The notes under the pieces were generated by a model, which saw nothing but the letters and a program-made list of their open reading frames with translations, was not told the origin of the DNA and ran no database searches. This document shows, in pieces, positions 25,610-36,855 of a DNA stretch of 64,000 bases. A program made the position numbers and the translations under genes. Positions within the stretch are counted from its first letter, which is position 1, and the number at the start of each line of letters is the position of its first letter. The stretch is taken from the NCBI GenBank assembly GCA_965216645.1, contig CBDCGJ010000041.1:26330-90329 (forward strand), in the 5' to 3' direction. The DNA comes from CBDCGJ01 sp965216645. GTDB taxonomy: Bacteria > Pseudomonadota > Alphaproteobacteria > GCA-2731375.

Positions 25610-25640
25610 GTCATGCTGGAAACGGCGCAGCCGTTATGAC
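25610..25640. repeat. family A core fragment
   Basis: GTCATGCTGGAAACGGCGCAG followed by CCGTTATGAC: the left end of family A closed directly by an inverted end, lacking the middle part. Confidence 0.6.
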
Positions 25641-25692
25641 GAACCTTGGACTATGGTGGCTGAACAGACCGCGCGCCGACCCAGCGCCTTGT

Positions 25693-27102
25693 TCAATGTT
25701 TGACGATCGGGTCCATGGGCACCTTGTCGGCGAAGCCGGTGGCGGCTTCCAGGGCGGCGGCGTAGGACAGCAGGTTGGCTTCGCCGCGCGGCGGGCCGAC
25801 CAGCTGCAGCCCGACCGGCAGGCCGCGCTTGGTCAGACCAACCGGCACTGAAATCGCCGGCAGCATGGTCACGGTGATCAGAAATGTGTGCATCAGCCAG
25901 TCGACATAATTGTCGAACTCCGTATCCCCGACCTGGGTGACGTAGCGTTGTTCGACCGGGAAGGGCGGTACCATCACCGTGGGCGTCACCAGCACGTCGT
26001 GGCTGTCGAAGAAATCGGCCATGCGCTGATAAATCGCACCCTGGCATTGGCGCGCGCTGCCGATCTCGTCGGCGGTCAGGGCCAGGCCTTTCTCCGCGTT
26101 CCAGATGATTTCCGGTTTCAGGCTTTCTCTATTCCGTTCCAAAAACGTCTTCTTGCTCATGGCGAAGCTGGCCGCCCGCAGGGTTTGAAAAGCGTCGCGC
26201 ACGCCGGTGAAGTCCGGGCAGTCGTCGGTGACGTCGGCGCCGGCGAAATGGCCGACCGCGGCTTCGCAGATATCGCATATTTCCGGATCGACCGGGGCGA
26301 CGCCCAGATCGGCGCTCCAGGCCAGTCTGGTCGGCATGATCGGGGTTTCCGCCGCGTCGCGGAACCGGGCGGACGGCGCCTCGAGCGACAGCGGATCGCG
26401 CGGATCCGCGCCGACCATGGCGTCGAGCATCAGGCCGGTGTCGCCGACATTGCGGGCCATGGGGCCTTGAACGCCGAGTTCGCCCAGGGGATATTCCCGC
26501 GGCCCGCTGGCGACGCGGCCGGGTGCCGGCCGCAAACCGATGACGCCGGAAAAGGATGCCGGTATGCGCAGGGATCCGCCCATATCGCTGCCGGTGGCGA
26601 GCCAGCTTTGCCCCGTCGCCAGATTGACCGCCGCGCCGCCGGAGGAGCCGCCGCAGGTCATCCGGGTATCGAAAGGATTGCGGGTTGCGCCGAAGACCTC
26701 ATTAAACGTATTGGCGCCGGCGCCGAATTCCGGGGTGTTCGACTTGCCGATCACGACGGCGCCATTGGCCTCCAGCTTGTCCACCATGATGTCGTTCCGC
26801 GGCGCGATATGGTCCGCGAAGATGGGCGAGCCTTGGGTAAAGCGCACGTCGGCGACCGGCACCAGATCCTTCACCGTCAGCGGCAGCCCGTGCAGCAGGC
26901 CCGCCGGCCGCTCGCCGGCGGCGATCGCCTTGGCATGGTCATGGGCGCGGTCGTAGCAGCGGATTACCAGGGCGTTGACGCTGTCGTCGGTCGCTTCCAC
27001 CCGCGCCGCCGCATTCTCGATCAATTCCGCCGAGCTGACCTCGCCCTTAGCCAACGCATCGACCGCCGCGCGGGCCGTCCAGCGCCAATATTCTTCCGCC
27101 AT
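25693..27102 (-). CDS. amidase (amidase signature family)
   Basis: 469 residues. The Ser-cisSer-Lys triad is complete: Lys78 in LTVKDL, Ser153 in GGSSGG and Ser177 in GSDMGGS. The N-terminal SSAELIENAAARVEATDDSV is typical. Such enzymes hydrolyse amides to acid and ammonia; no GatB or GatC is adjacent and the sequence lacks clear GatA features, so it is a catabolic amidase of unknown substrate. The ATG at 27102 follows GGAAAC; further upstream the frame continues for 8 codons. It is divergent from adenosine kinase with a 100-bp shared promoter region. Confidence 0.92.
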   Translation of the reverse strand: MAEEYWRWTARAAVDALAKGEVSSAELIENAAARVEATDDSVNALVIRCYDRAHDHAKAIAAGERPAGLLHGLPLTVKDLVPVADVRFTQGSPIFADHIAPRNDIMVDKLEANGAVVIGKSNTPEFGAGANTFNEVFGATRNPFDTRMTCGGSSGGAAVNLATGQSWLATGSDMGGSLRIPASFSGVIGLRPAPGRVASGPREYPLGELGVQGPMARNVGDTGLMLDAMVGADPRDPLSLEAPSARFRDAAETPIMPTRLAWSADLGVAPVDPEICDICEAAVGHFAGADVTDDCPDFTGVRDAFQTLRAASFAMSKKTFLERNRESLKPEIIWNAEKGLALTADEIGSARQCQGAIYQRMADFFDSHDVLVTPTVMVPPFPVEQRYVTQVGDTEFDNYVDWLMHTFLITVTMLPAISVPVGLTKRGLPVGLQLVGPPRGEANLLSYAAALEAATGFADKVPMDPIVKH

Positions 27103-27202
27103 GCTGTTTCCTTTTCTTTTGTTCACGCAAGCGCATGGTTGCGTGCCGTGGGTCCCTTCGTATACTGCGGCGGATTATTTGCCAATAGAACGGTGACCCG
27201 CT

Positions 27203-28189
27203 ATGCCCGAAGCCGCCAGATACCACGTCGCCGGAATCGGTAATGCCATCGTCGATGTGATCAGCCGGGAGGAGGAGGCGTTCATCGACAAGATGAGCCT
27301 GACCAAGGGCGCAATGACTTTGGTCGACGGCGCCCGCTCCCGCGAAATCTACGATCAGATGGGCAAGGCGGTGGAAGAATCCGGCGGCTCCGCCGGCAAT
27401 ACCATGGCCGGGATCGCCAGTCTGGGCGGCAAGGCCGCCTTCATCGGCAAAGTCGACAGCGATCAGCTCGGCGACATTTTCCGCCACGACATCCGTGCCG
27501 ACGGCGTCGATTTCGACACCCCCAGCACGGTCGATGGGGTTGGTACCGGCTGCTGCCTGGTGGTGGTGACGCCTGACGCGCAGAGAACCATGAACACCTA
27601 TCTCGGTGTCGCCGTGGAACTGAGCCCGGAGGACGTCGATCCGGACGTCATCGCCGGCTCGGCGGTGACCTATATGGAAGGCTATCTCTGGGATCCGCCG
27701 AAGGCCAAGCAGGCTTTCCTGAAGGCGGCGGAGATCGCGCACGGCGCCGGGCGCAAGGTTTCGCTGTCCCTATCCGATCCGTTCTGCGTCGACCGCCATA
27801 AGCAGGAGTTTCTCGACCTGGTCGACAATCAGGTCGATATCCTGTTCGCCAACGAAGACGAAATCAAAGCGCTTTACGACACCGATACTTTCGACGCGGC
27901 TGTCGCCGCCGTGCGCGGGCGTTGCGAGATCGCCGCGCTGACCCGCTCCGACAAAGGGTCCATGGTCGTCACGACGGACGAAATCGTCGAAATCGCCGCC
28001 TCACCGGTGGCGGACGTCGTCGACACCACCGGTGCCGGCGACCAATATGCGGCCGGCATGCTCTATGGCCTGACCCACGGCCTGCCGCTGTCGGAATGCC
28101 TGCGCATCGCCTCCATTGCGGCGGCGGAGGTGATCAGTCATCTGGGCGCGCGGCCGCTCGAGCCGTTGTTCAAGCTGCTGCAAAAATAA
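27203..28189 (+). CDS. adenosine kinase (PfkB family carbohydrate kinase)
   Basis: 328 residues. Ribokinase-fold enzyme expected to phosphorylate adenosine to AMP. ESGGSAGNTMAGIASLGG (64-81) is the N-terminal signature, and DTTGAGDQYAAG near residues 274-285 contains the anion hole and the catalytic Asp. SLSDPFCVDRHK and LFANEDE are features of the alphaproteobacterial adenosine-kinase group. It starts an operon-like run with the cyclase gene 12 bp downstream, which links adenosine salvage and ATP-using signalling in one transcript, perhaps by chance. Confidence 0.92.
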   Translation: MPEAARYHVAGIGNAIVDVISREEEAFIDKMSLTKGAMTLVDGARSREIYDQMGKAVEESGGSAGNTMAGIASLGGKAAFIGKVDSDQLGDIFRHDIRADGVDFDTPSTVDGVGTGCCLVVVTPDAQRTMNTYLGVAVELSPEDVDPDVIAGSAVTYMEGYLWDPPKAKQAFLKAAEIAHGAGRKVSLSLSDPFCVDRHKQEFLDLVDNQVDILFANEDEIKALYDTDTFDAAVAAVRGRCEIAALTRSDKGSMVVTTDEIVEIAASPVADVVDTTGAGDQYAAGMLYGLTHGLPLSECLRIASIAAAEVISHLGARPLEPLFKLLQK

Positions 28190-28201
28190 GGCTCTGGGCT
28201 C

Positions 28202-29917
28202 TTGTCGGACAGCGCGCCAACGCCCGCGAAGCCCGGGATCGACGCGATCCTGCAGCGGCTTCGGCTGATTTCCGGTGTGGTGCTGTTCGTCTTCCTGGTC
28301 ACCCATTTGCTGAACCACGCCCTGGGCCTGATCTCGCTGGATGCGTTGGATGCCGGGCGGGACGTCTTCGTGGCGGTCTGGCGCAGTCCGATGATCAATC
28401 CGCTGATCGGCGTGGCTTTTTTCGGCCATATCGGCCTGACCTTCTACAGTCTGCTGCGCCGGCGCAGTTTGAAGATGCGCTGGGGCGAGGCGGTCCAGGT
28501 GCTGTTCGCGATCGCCATGCCGATCCTGCTGGCCGGTCATTTGGCGGGTACCCTGGTCGCCAAAAACGCGTTCGATATCAACGACACCTATGTCTTTGTG
28601 ATCAGCTCCAACTGGGGCGAATTCGCCAACCAGGGCGTGATGCTGATCTGCGGTTTGGTGGTGGTCTGGACCCATGGTTGTCTGGGCCTGCATTACTGGC
28701 TGCGCCTGAAACCCTGGTACCGGCCCTGGCAGCCCTGGCTGCTGGCGCTGGCGATCCTGGTGCCGACCCTGGCCTTCGCCGGCTTCATCGCCAGCGGGCG
28801 GGAGATCGCGCTGTTGTCCCAAGATCCGGCCTGGCTCAATCGGGAGTTCGCCCGGGTCGGCCTGCCGGAAGACTTGGACGGTTTCGTCGCCACCATCACG
28901 GACGCGGCCCGCGGCATCACCTTCACGGTGCTGGCGATGACCGGCATCGTCTTGGCGAGCCACGGCGTGCGCTATCTCCTCGGCCGGCGGCGCAAGCGGG
29001 TGGCGGTGACCTATCCGGACGGCCGCCAAGTCTCTATCGAGCCGGGACTGACGGTGCTGGACGCCAGCAACCAGGCGGGTATCCCCCATGCTTCCGTCTG
29101 CGGCGGCCGCGGCCGCTGCTCGACCTGCCGGATCCGGGTGGTCGCCGGCGCCGTCGATCTGGAACCGCCGGACAGCGCGGAAGTGAAGGTGCTGGAGCGG
29201 GTCGGCGCCGGCAGCAATGTGCGGCTGGCCTGTCAGCTGCGGCCCAAGGGAAACGTTTCCGTGGTGCCGATGCTGCCGCCGACGGCCAGCCCGCGGGACG
29301 CCTTCCGCCGGCCGAAATATCTGCAGGGCACGGAGCGGGAGATCGCTATCCTGTTCGCCGACCTGCGGTCGTTCACCAAGTTTTCCGAGGCCAAGCTGCC
29401 CTTCGATGTGGTCTTCGCGCTCAATCAGTATTTCCGTTTTATGGGCACGGCGGTGGAAGGGGCCGGCGGCCAACTCGATAAGTTCATCGGCGATGGCGTG
29501 ATGGCGCTGTTCGGGATCGAACGCGGGTTGGAGAGCGGTTGCCGCGAAGCCCTGGCGGCGGCCAAGGCCATGGCTGCCGGGCTGGACCAGTTGAACAAGC
29601 AGCTCGAAAACGATCTCGACGAGCCGCTTCGCATGGGCATCGGTATCCATGCCGGTCCGGCGATCGTCGGCGAGATGGGCTTCCGCCAGGCCACCTCGGT
29701 GACCGCCATCGGCGATGCGGTCAATACGGCCAGCCGCCTGGAAACCGCGACCAAGGAATTCGGCGCGCAATTGGTGCTTAGCGAGAGCGTCGCCCAGGCC
29801 AGCGGCCACGACTTCGCCGCCGCGCGACGCGAAACCGTCACCGTGCGCGGCAAAACCGAGCCGCTGCCGATCTATGTCTTCGCCGATGCCCGCGACGCGC
29901 CGGACGGTCCGGCCTGA
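28202..29917 (+). CDS. membrane class III cyclase with a [2Fe-2S] ferredoxin domain
   Basis: 571 residues, TTG start. Three modules in order: (1) residues 20-260, about six transmembrane helices with histidines inside or beside them (His35, His39, His76, His113, His158, His164, His254), resembling a succinate-dehydrogenase-type cytochrome b; (2) residues 266-355, a plant-type ferredoxin with Cys300, Cys306, Cys309 and Cys344; (3) residues 375-550, a class III nucleotidyl cyclase with Asp387 (LFADLRS), Lys and Asp431 (DKFIGDGVMA) and the VNTASRLE Asn/Arg pair. The layout suggests that membrane redox state or quinone status drives cAMP formation. Haem binding is inference. Confidence 0.9.
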   Translation: MSDSAPTPAKPGIDAILQRLRLISGVVLFVFLVTHLLNHALGLISLDALDAGRDVFVAVWRSPMINPLIGVAFFGHIGLTFYSLLRRRSLKMRWGEAVQVLFAIAMPILLAGHLAGTLVAKNAFDINDTYVFVISSNWGEFANQGVMLICGLVVVWTHGCLGLHYWLRLKPWYRPWQPWLLALAILVPTLAFAGFIASGREIALLSQDPAWLNREFARVGLPEDLDGFVATITDAARGITFTVLAMTGIVLASHGVRYLLGRRRKRVAVTYPDGRQVSIEPGLTVLDASNQAGIPHASVCGGRGRCSTCRIRVVAGAVDLEPPDSAEVKVLERVGAGSNVRLACQLRPKGNVSVVPMLPPTASPRDAFRRPKYLQGTEREIAILFADLRSFTKFSEAKLPFDVVFALNQYFRFMGTAVEGAGGQLDKFIGDGVMALFGIERGLESGCREALAAAKAMAAGLDQLNKQLENDLDEPLRMGIGIHAGPAIVGEMGFRQATSVTAIGDAVNTASRLETATKEFGAQLVLSESVAQASGHDFAAARRETVTVRGKTEPLPIYVFADARDAPDGPA

Positions 29918-30022
29918 CCGGGTTCGCGTCTTTATCGCTTGACCCCGCGCCAGGAAAGCTTAAATGGTGGGGATCATTGCAATTTCGGCAAGCGACCGGC
30001 CTTGGGCCGGCAAGGTGTGTTT

Positions 30023-30577
30023 TTGAGCGAGACCCAGAACGAGACCTGGCACGGCACCACGATCCTGTCCGTGCGCAAGGGCGACAAGGTGCTGGTGGCC
30101 GGCGACGGTCAGGTCACCTTGGGATCGACCGTGATCAAAGCCAATGCGCGCAAAGTGCGACGCCTGGCCGACGGCAACATCGTCGCCGGTTTCGCCGGCG
30201 CCACGGCCGACGCCTTCACCCTGTTCGAGCGGCTGGAGGCGAAGTTGGAGCAGCATCCCGGCAATCTGACCCGCGCCGCCGTGGAAATGGCCAAGGACTG
30301 GCGCACCGACCGCTATCTGCGCCGGTTGGAGGCGATGATGGCCGTCGTCGACGCCGAGGTCAGCCTGGTCCTGACCGGTACCGGCGATGTGCTGGAGCCG
30401 GAAGATAGCCTGATCGGCATCGGCTCCGGCGGCTCCTTCGCCTTGGCCGCGGCGCGGGCGCTGATCGACCGGGACGACATGGACGCCGAGGCGATCGCCC
30501 GGCGTGCCATGGGCATCGCCGCCGATATTTGCATCTATACCAATACCAATCTGACCGTTGAACAGATCGATACATGA
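30023..30577 (+). CDS. hslV: ATP-dependent protease subunit HslV
   Basis: 184 residues; proteasome-like peptidase that forms a double hexamer capped by HslU. The TTG at 30023 gives a short propeptide ending WHG, after which TTILSVRKGDKVLVAGDGQV starts; the catalytic N-terminal threonine would be Thr12 after autoprocessing. The GSGGSFALAAARAL segment and the metal-binding AADICIYTN end are conserved. Earlier in-frame codons reach 29939 but encode nothing HslV-like. ATGA overlap with hslU shows tight coupling. Confidence 0.95.
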   Translation: MSETQNETWHGTTILSVRKGDKVLVAGDGQVTLGSTVIKANARKVRRLADGNIVAGFAGATADAFTLFERLEAKLEQHPGNLTRAAVEMAKDWRTDRYLRRLEAMMAVVDAEVSLVLTGTGDVLEPEDSLIGIGSGGSFALAAARALIDRDDMDAEAIARRAMGIAADICIYTNTNLTVEQIDT

Positions 30578-31884
30578 CCGAGTTTTCTCCCCGCGAAATC
30601 GTTTCCGAACTGGACCGCTTCATCGTCGGCCAGGGCGACGCCAAACGCGCCGTGGCGATCGCGCTCCGCAACCGTTGGCGCCGCATGCAGCTGGACGATA
30701 GCCTGCGCGACGAGGTGCTGCCGAAGAACATCCTGATGATCGGCCCCACCGGCGTCGGCAAGACCGAAATTTCCCGCCGCTTGGCTCGCCTGGCCAAGGC
30801 GCCATTTTTGAAGGTCGAGGCGACCAAGTTCACGGAAGTCGGCTATGTCGGCCGCGACGTGGAGCAGATCGTTCGCGATCTGGTGGAAATCGCCATCTCC
30901 ATGATCCGCGAGGCCAAGCGCGAGGACGTCGCCGCCCGGGCCGAGCTGAATGCGGAAGAACGGGTGCTGGACGCCCTGGTCGGCGACAATGCCAGCGCCG
31001 CCACCCGCGACAGCTTCCGCCGCAAATTGCGTGACGGCGAATTGGCGGATAAGGAAATCGAACTCGACCTGGAGCATAGCGGCGGCGGCAATCTGCCGAC
31101 CTTCGATATCCCCGGCATGCCCGGCGCCCAGATGGGCATGATCAACCTGAACGACATGTTCGGCAAAGCCTTCGGCGGCCAGACCAAGCGTCGCAAGCTG
31201 ACCGTGGACGAGAGCTATGACGCCCTGATGGCGGAGGAGAGCGATAAGCTGCTGGACGAGGAACAGATCGTCCGCGATGCGATCCTGTCGGTGGAGGAAA
31301 ACGGTATCGTTTTCCTGGACGAAGTCGACAAGATCACCGCCCGGTCGGAGCGGGTCGGCGGCGATGTCTCCCGCGAAGGGGTTCAGCGCGATCTGCTGCC
31401 GTTGATCGAGGGCACCACGGTGTCGACCAAATACGGGCCGGTGAAGTCGGACCATATCCTGTTCATCGCCTCCGGCGCGTTCCACTTGGCCAAGCCGTCG
31501 GACCTGCTGCCGGAGCTGCAGGGCCGGCTGCCGATCCGGGTCGAGCTCAGGCCGCTGACCGTCGACGACTTCAAGCGTATCCTGCGGGAGCCGGAGGCCA
31601 GCCTGATCAAGCAATATGTCGCCCTGATGGCGACGGAGACGGTGACGCTGGAGATCACCGAGGAGGCGATCGACGTGATCGCCGAACTGGCCACCGAAGT
31701 GAACGCCAATGTGGAGAATATCGGCGCCCGGCGTCTGCACACGATCCTGGAAAAGGTGCTGGAGGAAATCAGCTTCACCGCCACCGACCAGCCCGGCCAG
31801 ACCGTCACCGTCGACGCCGACTATGTCCGCGAGCATGTCGGCGAATTGAGCCAAAACGCGGATCTGTCGAAGTTCATTCTCTAA
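30574..31884 (+). CDS. hslU: ATP-dependent protease ATPase subunit HslU
   Basis: 436 residues; AAA+ unfoldase of the HslUV protease, which degrades misfolded and regulatory proteins after heat stress. Walker A GPTGVGKT (57-64), the pore motif GYVGRDVEQI (about 90-99), the I domain (residues 110-240), Walker B IVFLDEVDKI and sensor 2 NVENIGARRLHTILEKVLEE are intact. The C-terminal tail ADLSKFIL inserts into HslV in known structures. Forms a two-gene operon with hslV. Confidence 0.98.
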   Translation: MTEFSPREIVSELDRFIVGQGDAKRAVAIALRNRWRRMQLDDSLRDEVLPKNILMIGPTGVGKTEISRRLARLAKAPFLKVEATKFTEVGYVGRDVEQIVRDLVEIAISMIREAKREDVAARAELNAEERVLDALVGDNASAATRDSFRRKLRDGELADKEIELDLEHSGGGNLPTFDIPGMPGAQMGMINLNDMFGKAFGGQTKRRKLTVDESYDALMAEESDKLLDEEQIVRDAILSVEENGIVFLDEVDKITARSERVGGDVSREGVQRDLLPLIEGTTVSTKYGPVKSDHILFIASGAFHLAKPSDLLPELQGRLPIRVELRPLTVDDFKRILREPEASLIKQYVALMATETVTLEITEEAIDVIAELATEVNANVENIGARRLHTILEKVLEEISFTATDQPGQTVTVDADYVREHVGELSQNADLSKFIL

Positions 31885-32190
31885 GGTCTCCGTTTGAGGG
31901 CGCTAATACGACCGGTCATGCCGGAAACGGCGCGGCCGTTATCCGGTATCTCGGCGCCATCCGCACACCAGTCTTTACGAGATACCGGCCCAAGGCCGGT
32001 ATGACGTGGCGTTGTTCAATTGAATGCCGCTCTTTTTGCCGCGGCACGATCCGCGGTAGTGTGCTCGCGCGCGTCAAATCGGCTCCCGGAAATCCCCGCG
32101 TTTACCATAAGTTAGCGAGAATGTTTTTTGCCGGGTCGCGACTTCGCCTGTATGATGCCGATTCGAGTGTCATGAGTATCGGAGCGGACC
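31885..32190. other. intergenic region with one family A element
   Basis: 306 bp between hslU and the TPR gene. After the repeat (31915-32005) there are about 185 bp that should hold the promoter of the TPR gene; I see no gene or clear motif. Confidence 0.5.
31915..32005. repeat. family A palindromic element, copy 2
   Basis: GTCATGCCGGAAACGGCG at the left and AAGGCCGGTATGAC at the right, with inner CCGGTATCTC and GAGATACCGG. Lies 30 bp after the hslU stop, where it could act as a bidirectional terminator or mRNA stabiliser. Confidence 0.85.
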
Positions 32191-33039
32191 ATGCGGTATT
32201 TTTCGAGTCTTTCCTTTAACCTCTTTCTTTGCCTTCTCGGCGCCGGTATCGCCGGTCCCGCGGCGGCGCAGGATTACAGCAATCCCCACAAGGCCTGTTT
32301 CGCCAAGGAGGCCAATCCATCCCGGCGTATCGCGGCCTGCAATGAAATCCTGCCGAACGCCAAGGTCGATTTCGGCAAAGCGCTGGTGATCATGAATCGG
32401 GGCAATGCGCGCTTCGCCAATCGCGATTTCGCCGGCGCCGAAGCCGACTATGACAAGGCCGAAAAGCTCAATCCCAGAGACGCCAATATCTTCTATCATC
32501 GGGCCGAAGCACGGCGTTGGCAAAAGAATTACCAGCCCGCCATCACGGACTACAACAAGGCGGTTGAGATCAAGGACGATTTCCTGGAGGCCTATTACCG
32601 CCGCGGCTTCACCTTCCTGATCACGGAAGACTATCCCCGGGCGATCGCCGACTTCGAAAAGGTGATCGAGCTTTATCACTGGCATGCCAAGGCCATGCAC
32701 GCCATGGCCTGGATCTACGCCAACGCCGCCGACCGGCAGGTCCGTAACGGCGAGAAGGCGGTGCATTGGGGCCTGCGCGCCACCGACTTGCGGAAAAACG
32801 ACGCCGAGATGTACGAGACCCTGGCCGCCGCCTACGAGGAGGCGGGGCAGCACGACAAGGCGCTCGAGACCTATGAGACGGTGATGGAACTGGGCGGCAG
32901 CTATTGGGTGAAATACTACCAGAACCGCCTGCGCAAACGCGGCTACCGGCCCGGCCCGGCCGACGGCAAATACGGCAAGAAAACCCGTGTCGCCATCGCC
33001 AAATGCATCAAGAAGGGTTGCCGGCTGGGCGCGAAGTAG
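32191..33039 (+). CDS. exported tetratricopeptide-repeat protein
   Basis: 282 residues. A Sec signal peptide covers about residues 1-27 (FNLFLCLLGAGIAGPAAAQ). TPR units follow from about 55 to 230: repeated patterns such as GNARFANRDFAGAEADYDKA, AITDYNKAVEIKDDFLEAYY, AIADFEKVIEL and AYEEAGQHDKALETYETVME. The last 40 residues, YYQNRLRKRGYRPGPADGKY ..., look like a half peptidoglycan-binding domain, so it may sit at the cell wall and scaffold envelope proteins. Function not known. Confidence 0.85.
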   Translation: MRYFSSLSFNLFLCLLGAGIAGPAAAQDYSNPHKACFAKEANPSRRIAACNEILPNAKVDFGKALVIMNRGNARFANRDFAGAEADYDKAEKLNPRDANIFYHRAEARRWQKNYQPAITDYNKAVEIKDDFLEAYYRRGFTFLITEDYPRAIADFEKVIELYHWHAKAMHAMAWIYANAADRQVRNGEKAVHWGLRATDLRKNDAEMYETLAAAYEEAGQHDKALETYETVMELGGSYWVKYYQNRLRKRGYRPGPADGKYGKKTRVAIAKCIKKGCRLGAK

Positions 33040-33066
33040 CGGGCGCCGGCATCAGCTCCATTGTGT

Positions 33067-33157
33067 GTCATACCGGCCTTGAGCCGGTATCTCGTCGCCT
33101 AGGGTGCTCTACTTTTGATGAGATACCGGATAACGGCTACGCCGTTTCCGGCATGAC
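33067..33157. repeat. family A palindromic element, copy 3
   Basis: GTCATACCGGCCTTGAGCCGG ... inner CTCGTCG/ATGAGATACCGG ... TTTCCGGCATGAC. Orientation opposite to copy 2. Confidence 0.85.
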
Positions 33158-33198
33158 GCGTTCTAAATGACAGCAAAAACCGCCGCGGCCGACACCAG

Positions 33199-33244
33199 CC
33201 CGTCATCCCGGCCGCAGCGAAGCGGAGCGCCGGGATCCATTCCA
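33199..33244. repeat. family B element, short copy 3
   Basis: CGTCATCCCGGCCGCAGCGAAG then CGGAGCGCCGGGATCCATTCC; matches the first part of the 1771 cluster almost base for base. Confidence 0.75.
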
Positions 33245-33377
33245 ACCAAATTCGAACCAACTTTGGTGGTTGAGAAATCAGTGGCGTGGACACCGGATAT
33301 TCGCTGGCGCGAATTCCGGTATGACGAAATTCGTAATGACTTAACGGACGCAAACGATGCCGGCGTTCGACACATCT

Positions 33378-34511
33378 TCAATCCGTGACGTCGTTCCAGA
33401 GTTCCTTGACTTTGTCGAAGAAGCCGGCGCTTTGGGGGCTGGATTGTTGGTCGTCGCCGGCCTGGTCGAATTCGCGCAGCAGTTCCTTCTGCCGCTTGGT
33501 CAGATTGACCGGGGTTTCGACCTGAACCTGGATGTAGAGGTCGCCCTGGCCGTGGCCGCGCAGATGGGGCATGCCCTTGCCGCGCAGGCGGAACTGCTTG
33601 CCGTTCTGGGTGCCCGCCGGCAGGGTGATATTGGCCCGGCCGCCGCCGAGGGTCGGCACCTGGACGCTGCCGCCGAGGGTTGCCGCGACCATGGAGATCG
33701 GCACCCGGCAATAGATATTGCCGCCGTCGCGCTGGAAAATGTTATGGGGTTCGATGGCGATGAAGATATAGAGATCGCCGGTCGGGCCGCCGCGCAAGCC
33801 GACCTCGCCCTCGCCGGACAGGCGGATGCGGGTGCCGTCCTCGACCCCGGCCGGGATGTTCACGGACAGGGTCTTTTCCTTCGTCGTCCGCCCGACGCCG
33901 CCGCAGCCGCGGCAGGGATCGTCGATCACCTGGCCGGCGCCCTGACAGGTCGGGCAGGTCCGCTCGATGGTGAAGAAGCCGGATTGCGCCCGCACCTTGC
34001 CGTGGCCCTGACAGGTACCGCAGGTCGCCGGTTTCGAGCCCTTGGCGGCGCCGCTGCCGCCGCAATCGTCGCAGCTGACCGAGGTCGGCACCTCGATTTC
34101 CGTTTTCAGGCCGGCATAGGCGTCTTCCAAACTGACCGACAGATTGTAGCGTAGGTCGGAGCCGCGGGTGGCGCCGCCGCGGCCGCCGCGCCGGCCGCCG
34201 CCCATGAATTCGCCGAACAGATCGTCGAAGACATCGGCGAAGGAGGACGAGAAGTTGAAATCGAAACCGGCACCCGGTCCGCCGCTTTCGAAGGCGGCAT
34301 GGCCGTATTGGTTATAGGCCGCCCGCTTCTCCGGGTCCGACAGCACCTCGTAGGCTTCTGAGATTTCCTTGAACTTGGCTTCCGCCTCCTGATCGCCTGG
34401 ATTGCGATCCGGGTGATACTGCATGGCCTGCTTGCGGTAGGCCCGCTTCAGTTCCGCCTCGTCGGCGTCGCGGCCGACTTTCAGAAGGTCGTAATAGTCC
34501 TGCTTCGACAT
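33378..34511 (-). CDS. dnaJ: chaperone protein DnaJ
   Basis: 377 residues, type I J-protein that delivers substrates to DnaK. J domain at 1-70 with the HPD motif in YHPDRNPGD, Gly/Phe-rich linker at about 75-110, four zinc-binding repeats CDDCGGSG, CGTCQGHG, CPTCQGAG and CRGCGGVG, then the two C-terminal beta domains. It lies 124 bp after dnaK, and a hairpin in this gap may adjust its expression relative to dnaK. Confidence 0.97.
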   Translation of the reverse strand: MSKQDYYDLLKVGRDADEAELKRAYRKQAMQYHPDRNPGDQEAEAKFKEISEAYEVLSDPEKRAAYNQYGHAAFESGGPGAGFDFNFSSSFADVFDDLFGEFMGGGRRGGRGGATRGSDLRYNLSVSLEDAYAGLKTEIEVPTSVSCDDCGGSGAAKGSKPATCGTCQGHGKVRAQSGFFTIERTCPTCQGAGQVIDDPCRGCGGVGRTTKEKTLSVNIPAGVEDGTRIRLSGEGEVGLRGGPTGDLYIFIAIEPHNIFQRDGGNIYCRVPISMVAATLGGSVQVPTLGGGRANITLPAGTQNGKQFRLRGKGMPHLRGHGQGDLYIQVQVETPVNLTKRQKELLREFDQAGDDQQSSPQSAGFFDKVKELWNDVTD

Positions 34512-34552
34512 CTCACGACGCTCCCGTCAGCACAAGGTCAGTGGAATGCGGC

Positions 34553-34583
34553 GAACCCGCGCCGCGGGGCCGCGGGCGGGTTC
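34553..34583 (-). promoter_or_regulatory. hairpin between dnaK and dnaJ
   Basis: GAACCCGCGCCGCGG and CCGCGGGCGGGTTC form a strong stem with a two-base loop and one bulge. There is no T-run, so it is more likely an attenuator, processing site or mRNA-stability element than a full terminator. Confidence 0.5.
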
Positions 34584-34635
34584 GAGACCAAGGCAGGTTG
34601 TCGGTGAGGGCAACATGCGGCGACAGATCCGGCCG

Positions 34636-36576
<1,941 letters not shown>

Positions 36577-36738
36577 GTTGTCCACATACCTCTCAACTCA
36601 TGGCAAATCAACCGCGGCCCTAAATTTCCGGAAAGCTTACGACTTTCCGAAGATCGGGCGGCGCCGCGCCGATTCCCGTTCGAAGTGAATGATCCACGAA
36701 AGCGCGTGAATCTACCGTTCGGGAGGTATATAGGTCCA

Positions 36739-36763
36739 ACATAGGGGGGGTGCAACCGGCAAG
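36739..36763 (-). promoter_or_regulatory. putative RpoH (sigma-32) promoter of dnaK
   Basis: On the minus strand CTTG and CCTATGTTGG are separated by 14 bases, matching the alphaproteobacterial heat-shock pattern with -10 box CYTATNTNNG at every defined position. The predicted start is about 155 bases before the dnaK ATG. Confidence 0.6.
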
Positions 36764-36855
36764 ACCGCTGATTCTTTCGCAAATTGACCGATTTTCGCGT
36801 TATAACCCGCTTTTGGGCGCCAAATCGTCCAAATTCCCCGTAACCGAGCCGTGCC

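Larger units (their letters stand above)
33040..33377. other. intergenic region with family A and family B elements
   Basis: 338 bp between the TPR gene and the convergent dnaJ. Two different repeat families lie side by side (33067-33157 and 33199-33244). No gene seen. Confidence 0.5.

Noticed and set aside
25888..27243. Plus-strand frame of 451 codons opposite the amidase gene
   Set aside because: Composition is typical of a shadow frame; the minus strand has the complete amidase triad.
28001..29809. Long minus-strand frame (602 codons) opposite the ferredoxin-cyclase gene
   Set aside because: Antisense shadow; the plus strand encodes recognisable ferredoxin and cyclase motifs.
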